Of a stretch of 13,500 bases of DNA, positions 4,561 through 11,231 are shown piece by piece (position 1 is the first letter of the stretch; the number at the start of each line of letters is the position of its first letter). This DNA comes from Leptospira brenneri (GTDB lineage Bacteria; Spirochaetota; Leptospiria; Leptospirales; Leptospiraceae), in assembly GCF_002812125.1 (NCBI RefSeq), contig NZ_NPDQ01000016.1, forward strand, positions 1 to 13,500, given 5' to 3'. Below the pieces are notes generated by a model that searched no databases, had not been told where the DNA came from, and was given only the letters and a program-made list of their open reading frames with translations. A program made the position numbers and the translations under genes.

Positions 4561-5640
4561 GTGGCAGATACAAAAACAAAAGAAGGTCTCGTCGTATTAA
4601 AGTTAGATGCCGGAATCTACGCAGACGCAAAAACGGCAGGAATGTCGATGAACGAATTCCTCGAACAAAAAGAAATTGAAGCTGGATATGATCCAGAGAA
4701 CCCCGTGGGAAAAGATTTAACTGCCTTTGAACGACAGTTGATGGCCAATGATATTCCCATTGGAAAAGCAAATTTCGCTGTAGAAGATTTCATTAAGGCA
4801 TCCCCTATGTCGAAAGTTCTCTTTCCGGAGTTTATCAACCAAAACATTTATCTTGGAATGAATTCAGGTAAATTGGATGTTAAACTCGATGACACTCATA
4901 GTGTCAAAACAAGAGTTGCGCAGGGTTCAGCAAAATCAGTTGCCCTTGATATCGGTGCATCTGACCTCAAAGCGAAGGCTAAATCCAAAGAAGGATCCCA
5001 GTTTCCAAGAGCTATCATCGCGACAAAGGAAAATGCAATCTCAACTCGCAAAGTCGGTATTGAGATTGACTTCACCTATGATGCGTTAAAGAGGATTCAG
5101 GTTTTAAAAGCTCAACATATCTTTCAGGTATTTGGCTGGAACCTTTCTAAACAAATCACTCACAGAGCATTGCAAGTAATTAAGCAAGGTGATGGAAATG
5201 CCAATACGGCGATCACTGCGACTGAAACGGCCACCACCACTTGGAAATACTCCGATTTGGTAAATTTAATTTTAAATCCATCCAAAGGAGCAGAGTTTAC
5301 ACATGCAGTGGTTCATCCAGCATTCTTGGAAAAAATTCTTACGGATGATGTGAATTTCAAACAATTCCAATCCTTAAATGTTTTGGAAGGTTTCCTTAAG
5401 GATGGAGAAGTTGCAGGGTTCTTTGGAATCAATTGGAAGACTCACCAAGAGATGGATGCTGAATCTGTTCTCGTTTGGAACAAAAACCTAACTCTCGAAC
5501 TAATCGAAGATGCAGCTGGCCAACTTGTAGAAAGTGACAAATTCATCCGAGAGCAAATCCACGGAAGTGTAATTTCTTATGACTTTGAGTTCGCGAAGCT
5601 TTTCTCAAACAGCTGCGCTCAAAAGAACAAGAAAGCTTAG
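4561..5640 (+). CDS. Major capsid protein (HK97-fold)
   Basis: Encodes 359 residues from GTG 4561, with AGGAGG at 4551-4556 directly after the decoration gene stop (4 nt spacing). The first ~90 residues are acidic and helical (MSMNEFLEQKEIEAGYDPEN), followed by a region with FPEFINQNIYLGM that begins the folded part, a long helix with a tryptophan-rich stretch (IFQVFGWNLSKQITHRALQV), and a C-terminal domain with HAVVHPAFLEKIL and FFGINWKTH. This is the general layout of Mu gpT-type and other HK97-fold major capsid proteins. Length and position (after scaffold and decoration, before connectors) agree. The N-terminal helical part might be cleaved by the protease. A 7-bp hairpin follows the gene. 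Confidence 0.8.
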   Translation: MADTKTKEGLVVLKLDAGIYADAKTAGMSMNEFLEQKEIEAGYDPENPVGKDLTAFERQLMANDIPIGKANFAVEDFIKASPMSKVLFPEFINQNIYLGMNSGKLDVKLDDTHSVKTRVAQGSAKSVALDIGASDLKAKAKSKEGSQFPRAIIATKENAISTRKVGIEIDFTYDALKRIQVLKAQHIFQVFGWNLSKQITHRALQVIKQGDGNANTAITATETATTTWKYSDLVNLILNPSKGAEFTHAVVHPAFLEKILTDDVNFKQFQSLNVLEGFLKDGEVAGFFGINWKTHQEMDAESVLVWNKNLTLELIEDAAGQLVESDKFIREQIHGSVISYDFEFAKLFSNSCAQKNKKA

Positions 5641-5652
5641 AGTAACAGAAAT

Positions 5653-5671
5653 ATCTGGCGAATAGCCAGAT
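5653..5671 (+). repeat. Hairpin after the major capsid gene
   Basis: ATCTGGC (5653-5659) and GCCAGAT (5665-5671) form an exact 7-bp stem with a 5-nt loop, 13 nt after the capsid stop. No T-run follows, so it is more likely an mRNA-stabilising or weak attenuating element than a full terminator. It separates a highly expressed gene from the inserted exported-protein gene. Confidence 0.5.
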
Positions 5672-5699
5672 CGCAATTTCATTAAGACAGGAGGATGAA

Positions 5700-6041
5700 A
5701 TGAAGTTAAAAATCACGACAATTCTTTTGGCGATTTTTTTGTTCGCAACTGCAAACATTTTCGCCAATCACAAAGAAGCTAAACAATCGAAAACTGCGGT
5801 GCATTCGGTTTCTATCGAATCAACTGCAGTTTTCCATACTGGAATCGTAGAGAAAGATTTAGATCAAAATGATTTTGATCAGAACTTTCTTGAAAGTTAC
5901 AGCAATCTAAAAAATTCAGAAACATCCGGTGGAAAACCAAACAGAACAACGAAAAGAAACCTAATCTATAACAAACAGTATCTTGTTTCTCTAGTCTTTT
6001 ATCATCCACCTAACGGTGATTTTTCTGTTTTAAGAGTATAG
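5700..6041 (+). CDS. Small exported protein of unknown function, inserted in the head operon
   Basis: Encodes 113 residues with AGGAGG 6 nt before ATG 5700. The N-terminus is a clear signal peptide: Lys2/Lys4, a hydrophobic core (ILLAIFLFATA), and a cleavage-like NIFA at residues 19-22, predicted after Ala22. There is no cysteine at the cleavage site, so it is not a lipoprotein. The mature part (about 91 residues) is polar with no further membrane segment and no recognised domain. Nothing in head assembly needs an exported protein, so this is likely an accessory 'moron' gene, for example for superinfection exclusion, envelope modification or host fitness. That role is inference from the signal peptide and position. 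Confidence 0.72.
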   Translation: MKLKITTILLAIFLFATANIFANHKEAKQSKTAVHSVSIESTAVFHTGIVEKDLDQNDFDQNFLESYSNLKNSETSGGKPNRTTKRNLIYNKQYLVSLVFYHPPNGDFSVLRV

Positions 6042-6064
6042 CTCACCTCAAGGAAAAGATTGTT

Positions 6065-6484
6065 ATGTTACACAAAGTACAGGAACTAAAAAAAATAATT
6101 CGAGTCCGAGGAAAGGATTTGGATCTGAGTGATTCAACTGAAGGAGGTTTACCTTCTCCATTTGAGTCTTTTTTAGAAACCTGTGCTTTGTTTGCTCATA
6201 ATAAAATTGAGGATTGGGGTTTTCCTGTCCCTTCAAACGAACCATATAGTCCAAAAATTTTGGCTGCAGAGTTATTACTCATCAAGGCGGAAATTGCGGA
6301 GGAATTTGGATTCGATGAAAGTTTTAATCCAGAAGAAGTATCCTCCGGTGGATCAGAAGGAACAAAAGTCAAACGTTCTCGCATGGGAGCGGAAGAACGT
6401 GGGGAAATCGCAGAGGCTTTGCGTAACAAAGCTTACCAAATTCTTTTCGGAAAACTTCCTACTCCTTTTGAAGGAGTGGCTTAA
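6065..6484 (+). CDS. Probable head-tail connector (adaptor) protein
   Basis: Encodes 139 residues, ATG 6065 with AAGGAAAAG 8 nt upstream. The protein is alpha-helical: residues 30-50 (SPFESFLETCALFAHNKIED), a central LAAELLLIKAEIAEEFG helix, a charged linker, and a C-terminal GEIAEALRNKAYQILFGKL helix. Size and position after the major capsid gene match the adaptor proteins (Mu gp36 or HK97 gp6-like) that bind below the portal. No diagnostic motif was recognised, so the assignment rests mainly on gene order. Confidence 0.5.
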   Translation: MLHKVQELKKIIRVRGKDLDLSDSTEGGLPSPFESFLETCALFAHNKIEDWGFPVPSNEPYSPKILAAELLLIKAEIAEEFGFDESFNPEEVSSGGSEGTKVKRSRMGAEERGEIAEALRNKAYQILFGKLPTPFEGVA

Positions 6485-6489
6485 ATTAT

Positions 6490-6909
6490 ATGAGCATCCG
6501 ATCAATGTTAGACCGTGGGTTTCGAGACACAACGAACGCAGCTATTACAATTTTATCCAAAGAATCTCAACCAGGGAAACAAGGGTTAAACTCAAAGAAA
6601 GAAATTTCCTGGAAGCCTATCGGGAGTTTTGATTGTAATTGGATTTGGACCCGATCCGAGGAAGATAACGCCGTCGGCGAACGGCAATCATACTCTGCTA
6701 TCTGTCAAGTTCTCACAGAAGAACTTGGAGACATTAAGATCACGCAGGAATGCAGAATTCTACGTTCTGCAGTAGCCTTACCAGAGAATCTCAGGAATGA
6801 AAGTGAACATTGGTTAATTTCTACAGCCCATCCAGCACAAGAGCTTGATGGATTTTCTGTTAGACGAATAGAGATCTACAAACCAAAAGCCGGAGGAAAC
6901 TCCGTATGA
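6490..6909 (+). CDS. Probable head closure/stopper protein
   Basis: Encodes 139 residues from ATG 6490, 5 nt after the previous stop, with AAGGAG (6471-6476) rather far upstream (13 nt). The protein begins with a short helix (MSIRSMLDRGFRDTTNAAIT) and then alternates polar and hydrophobic residues in beta-like stretches (SWKPIGSFDCNWIWTRSEED, VALPENL, HWLISTAHPA, RRIEIYKP). This resembles the small beta-barrel stopper/head-tail joining proteins that follow the adaptor in many phages. It overlaps the next gene at ATGA (6906-6909). Family membership is inferred from shape and order. Confidence 0.5.
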   Translation: MSIRSMLDRGFRDTTNAAITILSKESQPGKQGLNSKKEISWKPIGSFDCNWIWTRSEEDNAVGERQSYSAICQVLTEELGDIKITQECRILRSAVALPENLRNESEHWLISTAHPAQELDGFSVRRIEIYKPKAGGNSV

Positions 6910-7337
6910 TGTCCGTTACCGATAGTTTTGGGCCAATGCTCGCAAGAGCAATCAGCAAAGGTTCAAAGGTTTTGGAAAAAGCACAGGCACAAAACGCCGC
7001 TGTTGTTCAATCCAACATCATCAAAGGAATCCGTTCACAAAAGTATGTGACTAATTGGCCTTCGCTCAGCGAAGCAACAAAGAAACGAAAGAGAAAGCTA
7101 AGGCTATCTCCATTGACTTTGGTTGCCCATGGTGATTACTCTTCCAGTTTTGAAACTAGAAAACATGACAATACCACCTATGAAGTTGGTACAAATCGTC
7201 CAGATGCTCGCAGACATGAGTTTGGTTTTGAGGCAGGTGGCGAACCAGAACGGCCACATGTTCGTCCAGCCTTAAAAGATTCTGCCGAGCAAATCAAAGA
7301 AAACTACGTCCGTGCAGTGTCGGAGATTTTTGAATGA
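6906..7337 (+). CDS. Neck/tail completion protein (HK97 gp10-like, Mu gpG-type)
   Basis: Encodes 143 residues from ATG 6906 with GGAGG 9 nt upstream; a second ATG at 6909 is also possible. A helical, Ala/Lys-rich N-terminal half is followed by the pattern typical of HK97 gp10-like and Mu virion morphogenesis proteins: HGDYSSSFETRK, TYEVGTNRPDARRHEFGFEA, then PERPHVRPALKDSAEQI, where the RPxxRPA segment before a final helix is the family hallmark. Such proteins form a ring at the neck or tail end. The gene overlaps both its neighbours by 4 bp (ATGA). Confidence 0.72.
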   Translation: MMSVTDSFGPMLARAISKGSKVLEKAQAQNAAVVQSNIIKGIRSQKYVTNWPSLSEATKKRKRKLRLSPLTLVAHGDYSSSFETRKHDNTTYEVGTNRPDARRHEFGFEAGGEPERPHVRPALKDSAEQIKENYVRAVSEIFE

Positions 7338-7939
7338 AAGCACATCATATCGATTATATCAAATTGATGATCGCAAGTTGTGTTGCAGTTCCGGAGGATT
7401 TGGAACCGGGTCTTGACGATACCCCTATGCCTATTATCCCAGCGGACAAAGTGTTTGAATATATTCCTAAACTTGATGATCTGCAAGTTTCGATTCCTTG
7501 TGCCGTGATCAAATACAATGGGTCGACTAACCGCAAATGGAAAAATAGGAAACATCGGTTATCTACTATCGTTCGTCCAGAAGGTAAGTTTTTCAAGAAT
7601 GCAGTTAGGAATGTTGAACAAGAAATCAAATACACAATCGATTTTTGGCTAAGTGATCCTTCGTTAGATGTAATTAGCTCTGTAACAGAACGTGGGATAC
7701 TTGATCAATGTTTGCTGTATATCGCACGCCATCGCCAAGCGAAAACAATGGAAGAAATTCCATTTGAAATTAGATCAGGGATCACGAATACGGTTGATGA
7801 TCCTGAAGCACAAAACGGCTATTATAAGCTAATCCTAGAAATTATTTTTAAGGATGGTCTTTATACAATCGAAGAAGAAGAGACATTAGCAGGAGTCACT
7901 CTAGAGATTCAAGAACCTGTTCAGATTGAGAGGAAATAG
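7334..7939 (+). CDS. Probable tail terminator-like protein
   Basis: Encodes 201 residues, ATG 7334 overlapping the previous stop by 4 bp with GGAGA upstream. The N-terminus holds a helix and an acidic loop; the middle has strands (VSIPCAVIKYNG) and KYTIDFWLSDPSLDVISSVT, followed by helix GILDQCLLYIARHRQ and a C-terminal strand-rich end (YYKLILEIIFKDGLY). The pattern of an inner strand, an aromatic WL-x-D strand and a long helix suits tail terminator/gp37-like proteins that cap the tail tube. It is somewhat longer than usual. The assignment is from gene order and fold pattern. Confidence 0.5.
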   Translation: MKAHHIDYIKLMIASCVAVPEDLEPGLDDTPMPIIPADKVFEYIPKLDDLQVSIPCAVIKYNGSTNRKWKNRKHRLSTIVRPEGKFFKNAVRNVEQEIKYTIDFWLSDPSLDVISSVTERGILDQCLLYIARHRQAKTMEEIPFEIRSGITNTVDDPEAQNGYYKLILEIIFKDGLYTIEEEETLAGVTLEIQEPVQIERK

Positions 7940-8355
7940 TGGATCGTTTTCAAATTCAAACGGTTATTCAGCAAGTAAGGATCCCTGATGGGGCCATACT
8001 CAAAAAAAACATACTCGATATAACCTCTACGCATGATTGCGAAGAAGTGATAGAGAGACTACAAATAGAACTCACCCAACTTGCTGGACCAAAGGAAGTT
8101 CCCATCGCGGAACTGACAAACGTTCAGCTTTTACATGTTTATGGGATCTGGGCAGAAACCAGTTCTTCGGCAAACATAAAGAAGGATGAGCCAGCTCCGT
8201 TCGAATTCGAGTTAAACAACTCCGAGGTTTGGGTTAAAACCAAGGAACTTAAACTCGCCGGTTTGGAAAATCTAACTCTACTTAGAGTTAGGTGTCCCAT
8301 CCCAGATCTTAAAATGAAATGTGTGTTTTTTGTCGGCGCAAAAGGAGAACAATAA
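7939..8355 (+). CDS. Hypothetical tail-region protein
   Basis: Encodes 138 residues from GTG 7939, which overlaps the previous TAG by one base, with GAGAGG about 6 nt upstream. No family is recognised. The first part looks helical with acidic residues (CEEVIERLQIELTQLAGPKE); the second part is rich in short strands ending with RCPIPDLKMKCVFFVG. Two cysteines lie close to the C-terminus. Its place directly before the sheath gene suggests a tail assembly or baseplate-adjacent role, not shown by the sequence. A 9-bp inverted repeat lies in its 3' end. Confidence 0.65.
   Translation: MDRFQIQTVIQQVRIPDGAILKKNILDITSTHDCEEVIERLQIELTQLAGPKEVPIAELTNVQLLHVYGIWAETSSSANIKKDEPAPFEFELNNSEVWVKTKELKLAGLENLTLLRVRCPIPDLKMKCVFFVGAKGEQ
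8272..8291 (+). repeat. Near-perfect palindrome before the sheath gene
   Basis: CTAACTCTA (8272-8280) and TAGAGTTAG (8283-8291) are exact inverted copies separated by two bases, about 66 bp before the sheath start. In RNA the stem would be about 8 bp with a 4-nt loop. It could affect mRNA processing or be chance within the coding sequence. Confidence 0.4.
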
Positions 8356-8357
8356 CA

Positions 8358-9866
8358 ATGCCTATCGGTTCAGTAACAACAACCCACCAAAGTGGTGGAC
8401 TTAACAATGCGGATGGATTCGAGGATCGAATTCACGCGAAAATCGGGGAAGCCGAATTAGGTGATCCAGATTCATTTAAACTGATTTTTTCTTTGCAGGA
8501 AGCAAAGGATTATTTTGGGAGAGGCCCACTTGTGGATTCCCTCCAACAACATTTTGAAGAATTCGATGAGGCAGCTGGTGAAGTTCCCGTGCCAGTGCTT
8601 GCAGGAAGACCTGCAAACGACACTGTGGGAACAATTGATCCACCAGTTTCTGCAGAGTCAAATACTGGTGCTGCACCGCTGCCAACAGCCAGCGGAACAC
8701 CGACTGGATCAAGGAACGTCGTCTTGCGTGTAACAAAAGCAGGTGCTCTAGGTGCTGCCGAAATTCGTAAATCGGAAGACGGTGGTGTGAACTTTGCACC
8801 CGCAGTAGTTTTACCAGTTAGTGGAGTCATTGCACTTGCGGTTGGAGTATCTGCAACTTTTGTGAATGCGGCAACACCTGCAGATTCGTTTAAAGTTGGT
8901 GATACTTGGACATTTGTGATTAAAGCTCCTTCAGCTTCGATGACAAGTATTTTGGCATGTGTATCTTCCTTGAAAAAATTGGATATGGCTGATCATCCGT
9001 TCTACTTCGTTCATGTATTAAAAGGAGTTACGAGAGCGATTGCTGTTTCTATTGGTCAGTTGCTTACGGAAATGCGAAATGAAAAACTCTTTCGTTTGTT
9101 CGCAATCGTTGAAACTGAAAGCAAACAAACAGCACCAGAGTCCGAAACTGTACCAGCTTATTTCCAAAGAATCCAGGATGAATGGGATTCTTTTCAAAGC
9201 GAAAATGTATGTGTTGTAGGTGCGGAAGGCCGGTATATTGGTGGCGGTATTGAGTCAGCTGGTGGTTGGAATGCCGCAAAAGAAATCTCAGAAACAAGTG
9301 AGGTTTACCGGAACGCAGCAACTTTTCTTTGCGCTCGAATCGCAGCAGGTCGTGTAAACGAAAGTGCAGCTTGGGTGAAGAAAAATAAATCTCGTACTTT
9401 CATCGGAGTTCGTTATTGGAATGGAGCTTACAACACGTATCTCAAACCTTTGGATAACTTTGGTTTAACGATGCTCCAAATGTATCCAGATGAACGGGGT
9501 GTTTTCATCGCAAGTGATAACCTCATGGCAGCTGCCGATTCAGATTTTAAGTATATTCCTGAAATGAGGCGTAAAAACAAATTAGAACGCATCATCTACA
9601 AAACATCCCTTCCATTCTTAAAAATGGATACGGAAACAAATTCGGGATCCGGAGGATTGGACGCAGTCAAAGCGTATTGCGATAAGGCAGTCGCAGAGGC
9701 AATGGAAAAACCGGGTGAAGCAGAGATTTCAGGACATGAAATTGTTTTTGGAAAGGTCAAGAAAGTTGGGAACCAAAAGGTTTTGCCTGCAACGATCAAG
9801 ATGTTCATTCGTGATAGGCTGGATGCGATCCAGTGGACAACCCAATTCGGGCAAGTAGCACAATAA
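8358..9866 (+). CDS. Contractile tail sheath protein (DUF2586-type)
   Basis: Encodes 502 residues. I choose ATG 8358 because AAGGAG lies 10 nt upstream; an in-frame ATG at 8319 would overlap the previous gene by 37 bp and has no site. The protein shows an N-terminal domain with DGFEDRIHAKIGEAELG, an inserted beta-rich Gly/Ala/Pro region (residues about 75-195, with EIRKSEDGGVNFAPAVVL and SFKVGDTWTF, repeated in this family as a surface domain), and a conserved C-terminal half with GRYIGGGIESAGGWNAAKEI, IGVRYWNGAYNTYL and ISGHEIVFGKVKK. These features match the DUF2586 sheath family of myovirus-like elements. The sheath surrounds the tail tube encoded next and contracts at infection. Confidence 0.82.
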   Translation: MPIGSVTTTHQSGGLNNADGFEDRIHAKIGEAELGDPDSFKLIFSLQEAKDYFGRGPLVDSLQQHFEEFDEAAGEVPVPVLAGRPANDTVGTIDPPVSAESNTGAAPLPTASGTPTGSRNVVLRVTKAGALGAAEIRKSEDGGVNFAPAVVLPVSGVIALAVGVSATFVNAATPADSFKVGDTWTFVIKAPSASMTSILACVSSLKKLDMADHPFYFVHVLKGVTRAIAVSIGQLLTEMRNEKLFRLFAIVETESKQTAPESETVPAYFQRIQDEWDSFQSENVCVVGAEGRYIGGGIESAGGWNAAKEISETSEVYRNAATFLCARIAAGRVNESAAWVKKNKSRTFIGVRYWNGAYNTYLKPLDNFGLTMLQMYPDERGVFIASDNLMAAADSDFKYIPEMRRKNKLERIIYKTSLPFLKMDTETNSGSGGLDAVKAYCDKAVAEAMEKPGEAEISGHEIVFGKVKKVGNQKVLPATIKMFIRDRLDAIQWTTQFGQVAQ

Positions 9867-9878
9867 GGAGGATTTGAA

Positions 9879-10313
9879 ATGGTTAAACCAGGTGATGTTT
9901 TACCACAGAGTTTGAGTTTTGAAAATTTTACGGCAAACGTAATGGCCCGAGAACTGATTAAGTTCTCTGAGTTCTCATTAGACTACGAAAAGGAAGTGGC
10001 GTTCAAACTGGGAAAAGGCGGAGAGCCGGTCAGTTGGACTGTGAAGAGCTATAAACGTTCTGCGAAACTCAAAATTCAATTAGGCGAACTCAAGTATATG
10101 TTCCAAGCAGCAATTGCCATGGGTGGTGATTTACTGAAACTGCCGCCTTTTCCCGTAACTGCGACTGCAGAAAGTGAGGACGGAACGTTCAAATTGGTCA
10201 TCCCTGCTGTCACAATTACGAAAGTCCCTCTTTCATTCAAAGAAGGTGACGACACCGCAGAAGTTGAATTGGATCTTGCAGTGACAAGTTATCCGATTAT
10301 CACATTTACATAG
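9879..10313 (+). CDS. Tail tube protein
   Basis: Encodes 144 residues with AAGGAGG 7 nt before ATG 9879. It is rich in beta stretches (MVKPGDVLPQSLSFENFTAN, then FSLDYEKEVAFKLGKGGEPV, KLKIQLGELKYMF, TITKVPLSF, VELDLAVTSYPI), as expected of tail tube proteins of the gpM/gp19 kind, which stack into hexameric rings inside the sheath. Its place between sheath and tail assembly chaperone is the standard order of myovirus tails. It is followed after 14 bp by the chaperone gene, itself with AGGAGG. Confidence 0.75.
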   Translation: MVKPGDVLPQSLSFENFTANVMARELIKFSEFSLDYEKEVAFKLGKGGEPVSWTVKSYKRSAKLKIQLGELKYMFQAAIAMGGDLLKLPPFPVTATAESEDGTFKLVIPAVTITKVPLSFKEGDDTAEVELDLAVTSYPIITFT

Positions 10314-10327
10314 TTAGGAGGTAAATT

Positions 10328-10747
10328 ATGGATATTAGTTCTGAACAAACAGTTACGATAACAGATTTTAAAGCGGCTATGGATTTATTCCCAAAGGAAT
10401 ACGTTCTGGTCGATGGAGAATTTCTCGAAACATACAAAGAGCCGATTTCAATCGTTAAACGCTTTTTAGAGCCAGTTGGCGGACTGCACTTACTGGAAGC
10501 GGACGAAAAATCAGTGCTAATGAGAGTCCCATCCAAAGAAATTTTAGAAAAGGTAGTGAAGCGTGCAGACAAACTCACCGGAACTGAATCAGATCTGCAA
10601 CTCATTGCTGATTGCTCAGTTTATCCGAATGCAAATACGTTTCAGTCTTGGGTAAACTCTGGTAGCCCTGGTCTTGCCTCAGCATTTGCTAAAAAACTTC
10701 TTCAGTTAGCAAAAGTTAACCAAGAGGTGACCGCAAAAAAGCTGTAA
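10328..10747 (+). CDS. Tail assembly chaperone, short form
   Basis: Encodes 139 residues from ATG 10328 with AGGAGG 6 nt upstream. It starts with strands/helix MDISSEQTVTITDFKAAMDL and continues as an acidic, helical protein with RFLEPVGGLHLLEADEKSV and a C-terminal helix GLASAFAKKLLQLAKVNQEV. Size, place between tail tube and tape measure, and a slippery A_AAA_AAG at its end match the gpG-like chaperones, which coat the tape measure protein during tail assembly (lambda gpG, Mu gp41). No enzyme motif is seen. Confidence 0.7.
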   Translation: MDISSEQTVTITDFKAAMDLFPKEYVLVDGEFLETYKEPISIVKRFLEPVGGLHLLEADEKSVLMRVPSKEILEKVVKRADKLTGTESDLQLIADCSVYPNANTFQSWVNSGSPGLASAFAKKLLQLAKVNQEVTAKKL

Positions 10748-10953
10748 AAGACCGGCAGTCGGAACTTAAAACACCGTATACTCAGTTAGAAATCCTGAAT
10801 GCGGTATTTTTTCCGAGGCGAAAAATGCCTGATGTTATGGATATTGAAGGATTAATTAACTTAAACGAGGACATTAATTGGTTTCAAGAACGATTGATCG
10901 ATATTGTAGCAGCAGGCGTGAACAGGGGTTTGGTTAAGTCATTTCCCTCTTGA
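10328..10953 (+). CDS. Tail assembly chaperone, -1 frameshift fusion
   Basis: If ribosomes slip back one base on A_AAA_AAG (10735-10741), translation continues from GCT 10741 to TGA 10951-10953, adding 70 residues (AVKDRQSELKTPYTQLEILN...RGLVKSFPS) to the first 138, for a 208-residue product. The extension is helical with NWFQERL near its end and no independent start in a good context for the whole stretch, which is why it would otherwise be an unexplained open frame. Such G/GT-type pairs precede tape measure genes in many tailed phages, including Mu. Confidence 0.68.
10724..10741 (+). promoter_or_regulatory. Programmed -1 frameshift site with SD-like stimulator
   Basis: The heptamer A_AAA_AAG stands in the required frame (GCA AAA AAG CTG TAA) at 10735-10741, two codons before the stop. 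GAGGTGA at 10724-10730 resembles the Shine-Dalgarno-like element that stimulates the same heptamer in E. coli dnaX. I found no strong downstream stem; only a short CCG/CGG pairing at about 10752-10762. Confidence 0.7.
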
Positions 10954-10985
10954 CTTTTTTAGGAAACATAGGTAGTCTAATAAAC

Positions 10986-11231
10986 ATGGATGAGAAAGAG
11001 CAAAAGGAACGAATGGAGAGAATCAATCGACAGATGCACATCGATAATAGACAGATTAAAGACGATGTAAATCTTGCGACATGGGCTTTAATCATTCCTT
11101 TTTTTGGTCTCTTTACTGCCAGAAATATTGTTGATAAATCAACAAGAGTCATTGCATACGTTGGCTGTTTTGCAAACTTTATGATTACCGTGTTTCCATT
11201 GGTGTATGAGCAATGGAAACATTTGAACTAG
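10986..11231 (+). CDS. Small two-helix membrane protein
   Basis: Encodes 81 residues from ATG 10986; a TTG at 10950 in the same frame would overlap the chaperone stop (TTGA) but has no ribosome site, and AGG at 10970-10972 is the only weak one for the ATG. The first 35 residues are highly charged (DEKEQKERMERINRQMHIDN), followed by two hydrophobic stretches: ATWALIIPFFGLFTA and VIAYVGCFANFMITVFPLVY. The topology fits a small inner-membrane protein. The gene overlaps the tape measure start by 19 bp. Membrane proteins are unusual between chaperone and tape measure; holin, exclusion factor or accessory function are all possible and not distinguishable here. Confidence 0.6.
   Translation: MDEKEQKERMERINRQMHIDNRQIKDDVNLATWALIIPFFGLFTARNIVDKSTRVIAYVGCFANFMITVFPLVYEQWKHLN

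Noticed and set aside
5862..5880. Palindrome GATCAAAATGATTTTGATC in the exported-protein gene
   Set aside because: It encodes a DQN-D-FDQN repeat in an AT-rich gene; the single-base centre cannot form a normal RNA loop and no context supports a binding site.
8319..8357. ATG 8319 as start of the sheath protein
   Set aside because: It lies within the preceding gene, has no ribosome site, and adds a cysteine/arginine-rich segment unlike sheath N-termini; ATG 8358 has AAGGAG.
8476..8830. Several leftward and rightward alternative frames within the sheath gene
   Set aside because: They have low-complexity composition (His/Leu/Gln or Pro/Ser-rich) and no start context; the sheath frame is clearly coding.
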